From positions 1,054,001 through 1,118,000 of the forward strand of contig NZ_CP085327.1 in the NCBI RefSeq assembly GCF_020614375.1: a DNA stretch of 64,000 bases, in the 5' to 3' direction. The translations under genes and the position numbers were made by a program. This DNA is from Haladaptatus salinisoli. Its GTDB lineage: Archaea; Halobacteriota; Halobacteria; Halobacteriales; Haladaptataceae. Under the pieces are notes generated by a model. The model was not told the origin of the DNA and made no database searches. It worked only from the letters and a program-made list of their open reading frames with translations. This document shows positions 7,761 to 16,583 of this stretch, piece by piece; position 1 is the stretch's first letter; each line of letters starts with the position of its first letter.

Positions 7761-8234
7761 TTAATTCGCCCGGTCGCCGGTCGCTTCGTCCAGCCGAGAG
7801 CGCACGTCGTCCGCCTCGACCGGCGACCACGCTTCGAGGTCGTAGCTCACGTCGATGAGGTAGCTCGCGCGCTCCTCGTCGGTCCCGTCGACCGTTTCGG
7901 CCTCCGCCGCGAGACGTTCCTTGACGCGCTCGCCGAGCCCCTCCCGGTCGACGCTCCGCCCGGGCACGTCCATGATGTGCGGCAGGTCCTCGCCGTTCTC
8001 GGGCAGCGCGGGGAACGCGACCGGACCGGGGACGAGCACCCGCTCCCCGTCGGCGTCGGCTTCGACGAGGTAGTAGTCCGTCACGGCGTCCTCGATGACG
8101 GCCTCGAACGCCGACTCGTCCACCTCCTTGCCCTGCTTGAACGCCAGTTCCGCGAGCGCCTCGGCCAGTTCGTCGCGCGTGAGCGCCCCGAACAGGTCCA
8201 CCACTCCGGCGAGTTCGTCCTTCGTCTTGCTCAT
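7761..8234 (-). CDS. DUF7109-like conserved haloarchaeal protein
   Basis: A 157-residue acidic protein beginning MSKTKDELAGVVDLFGALTRDELAEAL, a helix-turn-helix-like helical start, followed by a mixed central part (VEADADGERVLVPGPVAFPALP) and a helical end. I recall it as DUF7109, found across haloarchaea next to varied genes. No catalytic motif is visible. It is an orphan between the NUDIX and glycosyltransferase genes on the same strand, with gaps of under 30 bases, so co-transcription is likely. Confidence 0.75.
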   Translation of the reverse strand: MSKTKDELAGVVDLFGALTRDELAEALAELAFKQGKEVDESAFEAVIEDAVTDYYLVEADADGERVLVPGPVAFPALPENGEDLPHIMDVPGRSVDREGLGERVKERLAAEAETVDGTDEERASYLIDVSYDLEAWSPVEADDVRSRLDEATGDRAN

Positions 8235-8260
8235 TATCGGGAAGCGTCGGGCAACCGATA

Positions 8261-9358
8261 TCAGTGTTGGCGTTCGCGCAGGGTCGGGGACGCCGCAGCC
8301 CGAACCTCCGCGGGGTCGATGGGGGCGTCCGTCCACGCCGGAAGCACCGCGTCGCCGCCCGGCGGTTCGATGGCCTCGGCGTACGTCTCGACCTGTTCGC
8401 GCTCCGCGGTCACGTCGTACCGCAGTCCGTTGAACGCGGCGTCGGCGGCGTACCGGCGGACGAACTCCCGCGCGGTCGCCCGGTAGCGTTCGGGGAGCGT
8501 CCCGTAGGCCGGTTCGACGCCGTGAGTTTCGCACACCCGGAACAGCGCGCGGCCGACCCCCTCGCTCATCGCCGAGAGGCCGCCCGGCCCGGAGACGGTT
8601 CGGTGGTCGTGTTCGTACCGGCCGAGGTCGACCTGCGCGCTCCCGTCGAACCCGACGCGTTCGAACGCGCCGCCGAGCGTTCCGACTTCCAGCCCCCAGT
8701 CGCGCTCGACTCGCAGGGACGCGGCGAGGTCGGCGGTCACCGCGAACTCGCCCGCGAGCGCGTACCGGAAGGCGTCGAGGTACTCGAGGACGCGCGCGTC
8801 GTGCGCCTCCCGGAGCGCGCGGACGAGCGGCGCGTAAAAGAGCCGGAAGAGGCGACCGTACAGTCGCTCGCCCTCGACGCGGGCGTAGTACCCCTTGGCG
8901 AACGAGAATCCGAACCCCAGCGGCGCGAGCAGTCGCGGGACGACCCCCGCGTCGTAGGTCTTCGCGTCGGCGTCGTGGCAGACAACGAACTCCGACTCCG
9001 CGGCCGCGACGCCGAGCGCGAGCCACACGTCGCGGCCCTTGCCGGCGTCGCCGTTCAGGTCGTGTTGCTCCAGCAGGCGCACGACGCGGGGGCTGTTGCA
9101 CCAGAGCACCGTGAGCGGGAGGTCGAACTCCGAGAGCCAGCGGTGGACGTCCCCCACGCGGTCGGTCGGCGCGCGGAGCGGGACGACCACGCGGCCCGGG
9201 GCGACCGCTTCGAGTTCCGAGAGGACGCGCCCGGCGGTTCGCGACCGATGCTCGCGCTCGGTCATCGGCACGACGACCGCGGCGCGGTCGGTCGGGGCGT
9301 CGGGAACCCGCCCCGTCAGGTCGTGAAGCGTCGTCACCCGCTCCTGCACGTACTCCAT
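8261..9358 (-). CDS. GT-A glycosyltransferase (glucosyl/mannosyl-phosphoglycerate synthase-like)
   Basis: A 365-residue protein from the ATG at 9358. The fold opens with AAVVVPMTEREHR, then GRDVWLALGVAAAESEFVVCHDADAKTYD, whose DAD triplet is the metal- and sugar-nucleotide-binding DxD of GT-A enzymes. A DWGLEVGTLG block near residue 235 and the overall length match glucosyl-3-phosphoglycerate or mannosyl-3-phosphoglycerate synthase relatives. In halophiles such enzymes may make organic-anion solutes, but the acceptor is not provable here. No glycosylglycerate phosphatase gene is adjacent. Confidence 0.75.
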   Translation of the reverse strand: MEYVQERVTTLHDLTGRVPDAPTDRAAVVVPMTEREHRSRTAGRVLSELEAVAPGRVVVPLRAPTDRVGDVHRWLSEFDLPLTVLWCNSPRVVRLLEQHDLNGDAGKGRDVWLALGVAAAESEFVVCHDADAKTYDAGVVPRLLAPLGFGFSFAKGYYARVEGERLYGRLFRLFYAPLVRALREAHDARVLEYLDAFRYALAGEFAVTADLAASLRVERDWGLEVGTLGGAFERVGFDGSAQVDLGRYEHDHRTVSGPGGLSAMSEGVGRALFRVCETHGVEPAYGTLPERYRATAREFVRRYAADAAFNGLRYDVTAEREQVETYAEAIEPPGGDAVLPAWTDAPIDPAEVRAAASPTLRERQH

Positions 9359-9465
9359 TGGTGGGGTTTGGAAGAGGGGGATGAAAAAGGGCGTGAAGTC
9401 GGCAGAAGGGGACCATACTCGCTCTCCGTTCTCGACGGAGGCGTTCGGATGCGGAGCGCCGGACG

Positions 9466-10032
9466 TTACGTTTCGACCGAGCCGCCCGCGTCGCCGGGCG
9501 GACGGAGACGAACCTCGAGGACGGCGTTGTTGAACCGCGCCTTGTCCACCGCGGCGCGGTTCCACGGAAGCGACACTCGCCGGACGACCGCTCCGCGCAC
9601 CGCGATGACGAACTCGTTGGAATCCCTGGCGAGTCCGACCGAGAGGTCGTCCTCGGAGACGCCGGGCAAGTCGGCGACGACGGTCACCTCGTCGTCCGCA
9701 CGATGGGCGGTGACGTAATACGAATCGACATCGGATTCGTGCCGCGTCTCGTCGGTCTCCGCCCGCGCTCGTTCTCTGTGCGCCCGTATCGGCTTCGACC
9801 ACCGAGGCGTCGGTTCTCCGTCCGTTCGGCGCTGGCGGTCGCCGTCTCGTCCCTCGTCCGGTTCGGGCGGCGGGTTCGAAGCGCCCGCGTCGACGAGTCC
9901 TTTCAACACGTCCGTCACCGGTCGGAGTCCGATTCCGAGCCGAACGCCCGAACCTCGACGCATCGAATCGTCGTCGGCGACCGGGTCCGACGGTTCGTCC
10001 TCGTCGCGTTCGTCTGAGTTTGATGGTGGCAT
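9466..10032 (-). CDS. GvpH-like Hsp20-fold protein
   Basis: A 188-residue protein with a disordered, highly charged N-terminal half and a C-terminal alpha-crystallin-like domain (DEVTVVADLPGVSEDDLSVGL, then RVSLPW and FNNAVLEVRL). The PW and NNAVLEVRL blocks match GvpH, the small heat-shock-like accessory protein of gas vesicles. No other gvp gene is in the window, so a gas-vesicle role is doubtful. It has a leader: GGAG (minus strand 10039-10042) sits 6 bases before the ATG, and a TTTAAT box lies about 55 bases upstream. Confidence 0.75.
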   Translation of the reverse strand: MPPSNSDERDEDEPSDPVADDDSMRRGSGVRLGIGLRPVTDVLKGLVDAGASNPPPEPDEGRDGDRQRRTDGEPTPRWSKPIRAHRERARAETDETRHESDVDSYYVTAHRADDEVTVVADLPGVSEDDLSVGLARDSNEFVIAVRGAVVRRVSLPWNRAAVDKARFNNAVLEVRLRPPGDAGGSVET

Positions 10033-10169
10033 CGCGCACTCCTTCGGGGGCTACCCCGCGCGTATGGTAATCGTAGGCACGGGAGGTAATTAAACATGCG
10101 TTCACGTGCCAGGAAACTGACCGTTGAAAGATAGAACGGGCGACGAAACGAACCGTCGGCGACGCAGAT

Positions 10170-11363
10170 TCATCCCGTTCTTCCCTCTCGACCCGTGGCC
10201 GCCTCGGTCGGAAGGCGGTCCACGTGGTGGAGCGCGAGGAGCACCGAGAGGATGGCGAGCAGACCGAACGCGAACGTCCGGAACACGGCGTCGAAGGCGA
10301 ATCCGGCGTCCGTCAGCGCGCCGACGACCGAACTCCCCGCCGCCTGAAAGACCATCATGATGCCGCTGTAGAGGGCGTACGCGCTGGCGCGGTTCTCGTC
10401 CGGGAGCGAGTCCAGCAGGTACGTGTCGAGCGCGGGGAAGATGCTGTGGACAACGTAGCCGAGCACTATCGACACCGCGACGAACGCGAGAACTCCGCTG
10501 GCCGCGGTCACTGCCAGCAGACAGGCGATGAACGCGCCGAGGATGGTGAGCATGAGCGGGACGTGGGGCAGTCTGTCCGCGAGTCGCCCGGTGAGCCAGA
10601 ACGCCGGGACGCCCGCCGCGAAGGTCACGGTGAGCATGAGGTTCGCCGTTCCGGGGGCGAGACCTTCCGCGCGGAGGTACGTCGGATAGAAGTTGAACAG
10701 GCCGTTCCAGACGAACCCCGTCGCGCCGATGATGGCGACGCCGCTCAGGATGATGGGCCACTGGCGGCGAAACGCCGTCCAGAGGTCGCGGTCGGCCGCC
10801 CCCGCCTCGGGGAGGTTCGCTCGCCGCGCGACGACGACGAAGACGACCGTCGTGAGCGCGGCGACCACCGCCACCAAGCCGATGACGCCTCGCCACCCGA
10901 CCGTCGCCAGCACCGCGCCGACGAACAGCGGGGCGGCGACCGCCGCGAGTTGGCTGGCCGTGCCGTGGATGCCGAGCGCCCGCCCGACGCGGTCGGGGTA
11001 GAGTTCGCTCACGAGCGGATTCGCGGCGATGAAGTACGCGCCGCTGGCGACGCCCATCAGGAACGCGCCCGCGCCGAGCATCGGGACGGAGTCCGCGAGC
11101 GCGGTGAAGGCGGCCGCGCTGGTCAGCACGACGCCCGTACCGAGGACGACGCGGTGGCGCGGAACGCGGGTGAGCAGGTAGCCGGTCGGGATTCGCGGGA
11201 GAGCACTCCCCAGCCAGACCATCGTGGCGACGAGACCGACCGTGGCGTCGCCGACGTGAAACGCGTCCTTGAGCGGTTCGAGGAGGGGCGCGAACACCAC
11301 GCGGGCGAAGTTGACCAGAAAGACCATCGAGCTGAGCGACGCGAAGAGGCGTCCACGGGACAC
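10170..11363 (-). CDS. MFS transporter
   Basis: A 397-residue integral membrane protein with about 12 hydrophobic segments, starting at GTG. MVWLGSALPRIPTGYLLTRVPRHRVVLG matches the major facilitator loop 2-3 region with its conserved basic residues. This points to a secondary transporter or drug/metabolite exporter of the YnfM/NarK-like broad group. The substrate cannot be inferred. The flanking genes (GvpH-like protein and a lipoprotein deacetylase) give no hint. Confidence 0.85.
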   Translation of the reverse strand: MSRGRLFASLSSMVFLVNFARVVFAPLLEPLKDAFHVGDATVGLVATMVWLGSALPRIPTGYLLTRVPRHRVVLGTGVVLTSAAAFTALADSVPMLGAGAFLMGVASGAYFIAANPLVSELYPDRVGRALGIHGTASQLAAVAAPLFVGAVLATVGWRGVIGLVAVVAALTTVVFVVVARRANLPEAGAADRDLWTAFRRQWPIILSGVAIIGATGFVWNGLFNFYPTYLRAEGLAPGTANLMLTVTFAAGVPAFWLTGRLADRLPHVPLMLTILGAFIACLLAVTAASGVLAFVAVSIVLGYVVHSIFPALDTYLLDSLPDENRASAYALYSGIMMVFQAAGSSVVGALTDAGFAFDAVFRTFAFGLLAILSVLLALHHVDRLPTEAATGREGRTG

Positions 11364-11421
11364 GCCCGAGCGTTTCGAGAGCGAGCAGTCAAAGCTTCCG
11401 AAACGGGCAAAGAAGACGGTA

Positions 11422-12789
11422 TTACGTGCGGCTCGTTCGCATCTCCCAGAGGTCGGAGAAGGTGATGACTTCGACGCCCGGCGTATCGTCGATGTACGAG
11501 AGGAGTTTCTCGTACTCGGAGACGGACATCGTGTTGTCGTTTTCGAAATCGTGGAAGTTCAGGATGCCGCAGTTGCGGTAGGCGGCCGCGCGGTCGACGA
11601 CGTTCCGGGCGATGCTGAGGTCGTGACCGATGGTTCGCGGGAGGACGAGGGGGTCGAAGCCGTACACGCCGGTCGTGTTGACGTTGCCCGACTGGTTCAT
11701 CCCGCCCATGTAGTGGTACTTACCGATAACGTCCAACGCCGTCCTGTCGAAGTTGTTCCCGGGATAGACGATGAAGTCCGCGCCCTCGAACTCGTTGTCG
11801 ATGAGCCACTGCTTGTTCCGTTTCAGGATGCCGTCGAGCTTCGACGCGGATATCCGGGAGAACGGATTGTCGACGCTCCCGTGAGCGACCACTTCGTCGC
11901 CCGCCGCCTGTCGTTCCTGCAACGTCTCGATGGACATGAACAGGTCGTACTGCACGTCGTCGGGGTGCGGCGGCTGGGTCAGGACGGCGGGGAAGTCGTA
12001 GCGGTCGTGGACGGGCGCTGCGTGGTCGTAGTAGCTTCGCTTCCCGTCGTCCCAACTGAGCACGACGTACCCCGTCTCCGGTTTGGGGTGGAATCGAACG
12101 TCGTCGACCCACGCCTCGACGTCGGCGGCGGTCGCGTTGGTGACCTGCAACAGAATCCGGTCGATGCTGGTGAGGTCGGGCGCTTCGTCGCTGACCTCGA
12201 AGACGCCGGGGCAGATTCGGAACCACCCGACGTCCGGCGTTCGATAGGTGATATCCCGAAGCTCCAGCGCGGCGTGGTTGTCGTTCGAATCGACCAGATA
12301 GATGTAGAACCCGATCTTCTCCGGCGTGGTGGTTCGAATCGTCGCCGAGACGTCCCGGTCGGTGAAATCCATCGGCTCGGTCAGTTCGCGTTCGAGGATG
12401 ACGTGGTGGCCGTCTCGCCCGACCAATCGAAGGCTCTGTCGGCCCGTTCGTTTTATCGTCGAGTCCGGCGTCATCGTCCCCTCCAGCGCGCGCCAAAACG
12501 AGGGGTTCTCGAAGGCGTCGAAGCTCGTCCCCGGAGAGCCGTACCGCTCCCGGCTGTCGTACTCGGTCAGGAGGGACGGCGTCGTCGTGGTCGTCGTTTC
12601 CTCGGTAGAAGTGCGCGACGGCGGCCGAGCGGTCGTGGTCGTCTCGGTCGTCGTGGTCGTCGTGATTGCCGTCTCCGGCGTACCGTCCAGACACCCCGCG
12701 AGCAGCCCGGTCGCGCAGAGACCGGCCGACGCGAGGAGTCCGCGGCGGGACGTTCGGGAGAGCGGGCGACCGTCGGAGCGTCGTGTCAT
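11422..12789 (-). CDS. Tat-exported lipoprotein with polysaccharide deacetylase domain
   Basis: A 455-residue protein. The N-terminus has a twin Arg (residues 15-16), a hydrophobic stretch and a lipobox LAGC with Cys33, so it is predicted to be a Tat-exported, lipid-anchored surface protein. A Thr-rich linker (residues ~43-70) follows, likely O-glycosylated. A sugar-binding-like beta region comes next, then the deacetylase domain: LSWDDGKRSYYDHAAP (motif 1 Asp-Asp), VAHGSVDNPFSR (motif 2 His) and FIVYPGNNFD. It probably removes acetyl or related groups from surface or environmental polysaccharide. Confidence 0.85.
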   Translation of the reverse strand: MTRRSDGRPLSRTSRRGLLASAGLCATGLLAGCLDGTPETAITTTTTTETTTTARPPSRTSTEETTTTTTPSLLTEYDSRERYGSPGTSFDAFENPSFWRALEGTMTPDSTIKRTGRQSLRLVGRDGHHVILERELTEPMDFTDRDVSATIRTTTPEKIGFYIYLVDSNDNHAALELRDITYRTPDVGWFRICPGVFEVSDEAPDLTSIDRILLQVTNATAADVEAWVDDVRFHPKPETGYVVLSWDDGKRSYYDHAAPVHDRYDFPAVLTQPPHPDDVQYDLFMSIETLQERQAAGDEVVAHGSVDNPFSRISASKLDGILKRNKQWLIDNEFEGADFIVYPGNNFDRTALDVIGKYHYMGGMNQSGNVNTTGVYGFDPLVLPRTIGHDLSIARNVVDRAAAYRNCGILNFHDFENDNTMSVSEYEKLLSYIDDTPGVEVITFSDLWEMRTSRT

Positions 12790-12809
12790 AGTATCTGGGA
12801 TTACCGATT

Positions 12810-12818
12810 GGATAAATG
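12810..12818 (-). promoter_or_regulatory. TATA box of the deacetylase gene
   Basis: The minus strand reads CATTTATCC 21-29 bases before the ATG at 12789, in an AT-rich divergent intergenic region. Another AT-rich block (ATTAATATATTC, around 12828-12839) lies further upstream. Confidence 0.55.
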
Positions 12819-12939
12819 TCTTGTGTATTAATATATTCAGATGACAATTAGTATCATGCTAGATAGCTCGCGGAGGTCGGCGCGGTATCGAGTCGGTTCG
12901 GCGATGACTTTTTGTTACATGCGAGTGTATGACAGGGCG

Positions 12940-13107
12940 ATGAAATCAGTCCGGAGTGGTCTACGAAAGGGAGAGGTCGAGAAGGACACTTACGGGCGGT
13001 TGTCGTGCTCGACGTGCGGGGAATCGCTCAAGACGCACAACGACCCCGAGGAAGTGTTCTCGGTGCGGTCGTGCCCGGAGTGCGGCGGCGAGTGGAAGGT
13101 GCTGTAG
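12940..13107 (+). CDS. HVO_0758-like small zinc-finger protein
   Basis: A 55-residue protein starting MKSVRSGLRKGEVEKD. Two CxxC knuckles (CSTCG and CPECG), 20 residues apart, form a zinc ribbon. The pattern matches the HVO_0758 family of haloarchaeal zinc-finger microproteins, as I remember it. The function is unknown; relatives of this size often affect motility or biofilm traits. The longer frame back to 12841 has no support, and the ATG at 12940 gives the conserved length. Confidence 0.8.
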   Translation: MKSVRSGLRKGEVEKDTYGRLSCSTCGESLKTHNDPEEVFSVRSCPECGGEWKVL

Positions 13108-13111
13108 TTCG

Positions 13112-14200
13112 TCACTCGAAGACCGCGTCGAACGCGTTCGCGCCCATCGGGTCAAAGCGGCCGGCGTCGAGATTCTCTCGGACGTGATTCGGGTCGCTCG
13201 CGCCGACCAGCGAGCAGGTCACGCCGGGCGCGCTCCGAGCAAAGTTGATGGCGCGCTGGGCGGTCGTGTCGCCGTCGAGTCGCGCCGCCACGTCCTCGGG
13301 GAGTTCCTCGGCGAGGCTCCCCTGCGCGATGCTCGCGCTGGTCATCACGTTCAGGCCCGCCTCCTGCGCGAACCAGAGCGCGCTCTGTTCGCCCTCCGGA
13401 CCGTCCTGCGATTCGACGGTGAAGGCGTCGGCCATGACGACGTTGAAGGGGAGTTGCACCACGCGGAAGTGGGTCGCCGTGTTCTCCGCCGCCTTGGCGG
13501 CCTTCCTGGCGCGCGAGACGACTTCCCGGAGCGAGAGGTAGTCGTCGTGGCCCTTCGGCACCCGGAAGGCCGTCCACGTCGCCACGCCGTAGTGTCGAAT
13601 GTCGCCGTCGGCGGCGCGTTCCTCGAGTCGGGTGAAGGCGGCTTCGAGTCGGTCGTAAACCTCCTCGCGCGACTTTTCGTGCAGTTGCGTCTCGGGGTTG
13701 TGGACGTAGTAGCAGTCGACGGCGTCCAGTCCGAGGTTGTCGAGCGACCGGTCGAGTTGGTCGTCGAGGTACTCCGGCGCGATGCAGTGGCTCCCGCGCA
13801 CGAGGTCGTCGCGGTCGACGATGCCGGTGTCGACGTACTCCTCCTTGACGAACGCGCCCGGGTCCGCCGGTCGCTCGCCGTCGAAGGGGACGAACCCGCC
13901 CTTCGTGGCGACGAAGACGGCGTCGCGGTCGACGTCGGCGTCTTCGATCGCTCGACCGACCGCGCGCTCGCTTCGCTGACAGCGGTAGTTGATGGCCGTG
14001 TCCACCACGTTGATACCGCCTTCGAGCGCCGCCTCTACGGCGTCGCGGTACGCCGCGTCGACCTCGTCGGTCGGGTCGCCGAGGTAGGTTCCGAGGCCGA
14101 TGCTGGAGACCGCGCAGTCGCCGAGTCGGCGGAAGTAGGTGCGCCCGAACTCGTCGCCGTGCGCCGTGCGATACTCGTGGGTGCCCGATTCGGTCGCCAT
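13112..14200 (-). CDS. Aldo/keto reductase
   Basis: A 362-residue cytoplasmic TIM-barrel protein. The catalytic tetrad is visible: Asp67 (INVVDTAINY), Tyr72, Lys100 (VATKGG) and His167 (CYYVHNPE). A C-terminal LVGASDPNHVREN block forms the NADP-binding edge. It reduces aldehydes or ketones, or oxidises sugars; the substrate is unknown. The stop codon lies 4 bases from the stop of the convergent zinc-finger gene. Confidence 0.88.
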   Translation of the reverse strand: MATESGTHEYRTAHGDEFGRTYFRRLGDCAVSSIGLGTYLGDPTDEVDAAYRDAVEAALEGGINVVDTAINYRCQRSERAVGRAIEDADVDRDAVFVATKGGFVPFDGERPADPGAFVKEEYVDTGIVDRDDLVRGSHCIAPEYLDDQLDRSLDNLGLDAVDCYYVHNPETQLHEKSREEVYDRLEAAFTRLEERAADGDIRHYGVATWTAFRVPKGHDDYLSLREVVSRARKAAKAAENTATHFRVVQLPFNVVMADAFTVESQDGPEGEQSALWFAQEAGLNVMTSASIAQGSLAEELPEDVAARLDGDTTAQRAINFARSAPGVTCSLVGASDPNHVRENLDAGRFDPMGANAFDAVFE

Positions 14201-14246
14201 GGTCGTGATACTCCGCGCCGCGGTAAAAGCGCGGGGAGTCCTCCGT

Positions 14247-15272
14247 CTATCGAACGCGAAACTCGAACCCGCGCACGGCGTCCCCGTCGTCCCCGAACGC
14301 GCTCGCCACGCCCGCGCCGAGCGAGTACGCGACGCCCTGCGCGCCCAGACTCAATCGCTCGCGCAGGGCGCGGCGCGGTTCGAACTCCCGTACCGACACC
14401 TCGGGCACGCCCAGTCGCTCGGCGATTCGATCCTCCACGTCCTCGCGCGTGCCGAGTTCGTCCACGAGGCCGAGTTCGCGCGCGTCGTCGCCGAGGTAGA
14501 CGCGGGCTTCCGTCTCGCGCACCGTGGCGGGGTCGATGTCGCGCCCCGCCGCCACGCGCTCGACGAAATCCTCGTAGAAGCCGTCGATGATGCCCTGCAG
14601 GTAGTCGCGTTCGTCGTCGCCCATCTCCTTCAGGGAGACGCCCGCGTCCTTGTACTTGCCCGCCGCGAGCCGCTCGTAGGCGAGACCGAGTTTGTCGGCC
14701 AAGTCGACGGCGTTCACCCGCGAGCCGATGACGCCGATGCTCCCGACGAGGCTGGCGTCCCGCGCGAACAGTTCGTCGCATCCGCTGGCGATCCAGTAGC
14801 CGCCGCTCGCGCACACGTCGGTCGCGTACGCGACGGTCGGTCCGTCGAATCGCTGCGCGGCGAGGCGGATGTCGTCGCTCGGGACGACCTCGCCGCCGGG
14901 GGTGTTCAGCCGGAGCAACAGCGCCTTCGCGTTCGAGTCGTCGTCCGCCCGCTCTATCTGTTCGACGATGTCGTCGGCCGGCGTACCGACCGAGGAGGGA
15001 ACCGGCCCGCGTCCGCTCCTGCTTATCGGCCCTTCCACGGCGACCTCGGCCACGTCGTAGTCCGGATAGCGTCGGGCGGCGATCCGGGCGGCGAGTCGCG
15101 CGCCGAACAGGCCGACGACGAGCACGAGCGCGACGCCGAGCAGGTCCTCGAGCGAGTCGGGGACGAGGACGAACAGCCACCACGCGACCGCCACGGTGAG
15201 CAGTACGGCGACGAGCACGAACGTTCTGCGCGCGGCGCTGCTACCGCTGTCGGATGCGTCTCCGCTTGCCAT
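14247..15272 (-). CDS. sppA: Signal peptide peptidase SppA (S49 family)
   Basis: A 341-residue protein from the ATG at 15272; a GTG two codons upstream is also possible. Two hydrophobic segments near residues 17-36 and 43-62 anchor it in the membrane. The S49 core has the nucleophile Ser157 in CASGGYWIAS and the general-base Lys in AGKYKDAG (about 206-208), the Ser/Lys dyad of SppA. It degrades cleaved signal peptides in or near the membrane. The preceding LLLRLNTPGGEV block is the conserved oligomer/active-site strand. Confidence 0.9.
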   Translation of the reverse strand: MASGDASDSGSSAARRTFVLVAVLLTVAVAWWLFVLVPDSLEDLLGVALVLVVGLFGARLAARIAARRYPDYDVAEVAVEGPISRSGRGPVPSSVGTPADDIVEQIERADDDSNAKALLLRLNTPGGEVVPSDDIRLAAQRFDGPTVAYATDVCASGGYWIASGCDELFARDASLVGSIGVIGSRVNAVDLADKLGLAYERLAAGKYKDAGVSLKEMGDDERDYLQGIIDGFYEDFVERVAAGRDIDPATVRETEARVYLGDDARELGLVDELGTREDVEDRIAERLGVPEVSVREFEPRRALRERLSLGAQGVAYSLGAGVASAFGDDGDAVRGFEFRVR

Positions 15273-15334
15273 ACTCACGACTGCGCGGTCGACGCCGTTA
15301 AACGTTCGCTAAAAGGGAGACGGTAGAATCGAGC

Positions 15335-16198
15335 TTACAGCAGCCCCGTCTTCTGGAGCTTCATCAGGTCTTCCGTGTCGAGGGTCTCGCCTTCCTTGAA
15401 CTGCTGGTAGATCTCCTCGGCTTCCTTCTTGGCCTCTTCGCGTTCCTTGGCCTTCTCGGACTTGCGCTCTTTCTCCTCTTTCTTGTCGAGTTCGCGCAGG
15501 CGCTTCTGGACGCGCACGAAGTCCTCGTGGTGCTGGTCGGCGGCTTCCTGCGCCTCCACGAAGCTCTCGTGCATCTCGTCGGCGTCGTCGCGGATGTCGT
15601 CGGCCTCGCGGTAGGCCTCGATCATGTTGTTGTGGTGCTGCTGGGCCTTGTCGGCGAGTTCCGTCACCTTCTCGTGGTGCTCGCTCGCCTCGGCGCGAAC
15701 TTCCTCGGCCTCTTCGACGAGGTTTTCCAGGTCGTCACTCTGGTCCAGTTTCTCCTTGCGCTGTTGGTACTCGTCGCGCTTGGCCTCGATCTTCTCGATG
15801 AGTTCGCGCTCGTCCTCGGTGGAGAGCACTTCGGTCTGCTGTTTGAACTCGAGCTCCTCGATCTCCTTTTTGAGCTGCTCTAAGTCCTTTCCCTCGTCCA
15901 GTTCGAGGTCCGACTTGCGCTGCTCGACGCGCTCGAACAGTTCGTTCGCCTCGGCGTTGAGCTCGTTGCGCTTTTTCTTGTGCTCCTGAACCTGCTCGTT
16001 CAGTTCGTCGCGCTTCTCGCGGTGTTCCTGCGCCTCGTCCACCTTCTCGCGCGTCTTCGCGTTGAGTTCGTCCCGGTTGGACGCGCGCTTGCTCGCTTTC
16101 TGATTCAGCTCGTTTCGTCGGTCGCGGAGCTGTCCTGCGAGTTTAATGAGTTCACCTTTCGACTTGTTCTGAAGTTCCTCTTCCGTTACGCTTACCAT
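15335..16198 (-). CDS. Long coiled-coil protein (COG1340 / DUF7121-like)
   Basis: A 287-residue protein that is nearly all heptad-repeat helix, rich in Glu, Lys, Gln and Arg (NELNAEANELFERVEQRK and similar). It ends in EGETLDTEDLMKLQKTGLL. This matches the archaeal coiled-coil family COG1340, called DUF7121 in haloarchaea as I recall. Some databases mislabel it phosphoserine phosphatase; there is no HAD motif here. It is probably structural or scaffold-like. A GAGGT motif precedes the ATG, and upstream lies an unusual regulatory gap with phased repeats. Confidence 0.85.
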   Translation of the reverse strand: MVSVTEEELQNKSKGELIKLAGQLRDRRNELNQKASKRASNRDELNAKTREKVDEAQEHREKRDELNEQVQEHKKKRNELNAEANELFERVEQRKSDLELDEGKDLEQLKKEIEELEFKQQTEVLSTEDERELIEKIEAKRDEYQQRKEKLDQSDDLENLVEEAEEVRAEASEHHEKVTELADKAQQHHNNMIEAYREADDIRDDADEMHESFVEAQEAADQHHEDFVRVQKRLRELDKKEEKERKSEKAKEREEAKKEAEEIYQQFKEGETLDTEDLMKLQKTGLL

Positions 16199-16380
16199 GC
16201 TTAGTTATACCTCGGTTCCTTCCGCTCCGGCGCACGCGAGCGTCGCAACTCTCGTCTTCGAATACCAACCAGCCGGTTACAATATTCCCGTTTCATTGGT
16301 TGACGCGCGGTTCTACCGTGACGCCGGAAGCGTTCAGGTATTACCAAATATTCGGCATAGCTATTTAAACCTTGTGCCAT

Positions 16381-16435
16381 CGAAACCTGTGGAAACGCTT
16401 AGCACGCGCCCCGAAACCCGTGGAAACGCTTAGCA
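16381..16435. repeat. 24-bp direct repeat in two copies, 31-bp period
   Basis: Copies at 16381-16404 and 16412-16435 differ at one base of 24 (CGAAACC[T/C]GTGGAAACGCTTAGCA). The 31-base period is close to three helical turns, which places both sites on the same face of the DNA. This arrangement fits cooperative binding of a regulator beside the TATA box at 16453. Confidence 0.75.
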
Positions 16436-16452
16436 TACCTCGTTCAGGGGGG

Positions 16453-16463
16453 TATATAAATAG
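16453..16463. promoter_or_regulatory. TATATAAATAG box in the coiled-coil upstream gap
   Basis: A strong archaeal TATA element readable on either strand (minus: CTATTTATATA). In plus orientation it would start transcription near 16480, 130 bases before the next start codon. In minus orientation it would give a ~230-base leader for the coiled-coil gene that includes both direct repeats. Confidence 0.45.
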
Positions 16464-16577
16464 CTTCGTGGCTATCGCAAGCCGTTATCGTCGCCCGTCG
16501 GAGGTGACGGAAGTTCGAAGCGCCGCCGCGACCACCTTCCCGCTGCCACTTTCACTTTCACTCCGGGGACGGGTCGG

Positions 16578-16583
16578 TTTAAC
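16578..16583 (+). promoter_or_regulatory. TATA-like box of the small gene at 16609
   Basis: TTTAAC lies 26-31 bases before the ATG at 16609, the leaderless spacing. Confidence 0.5.
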
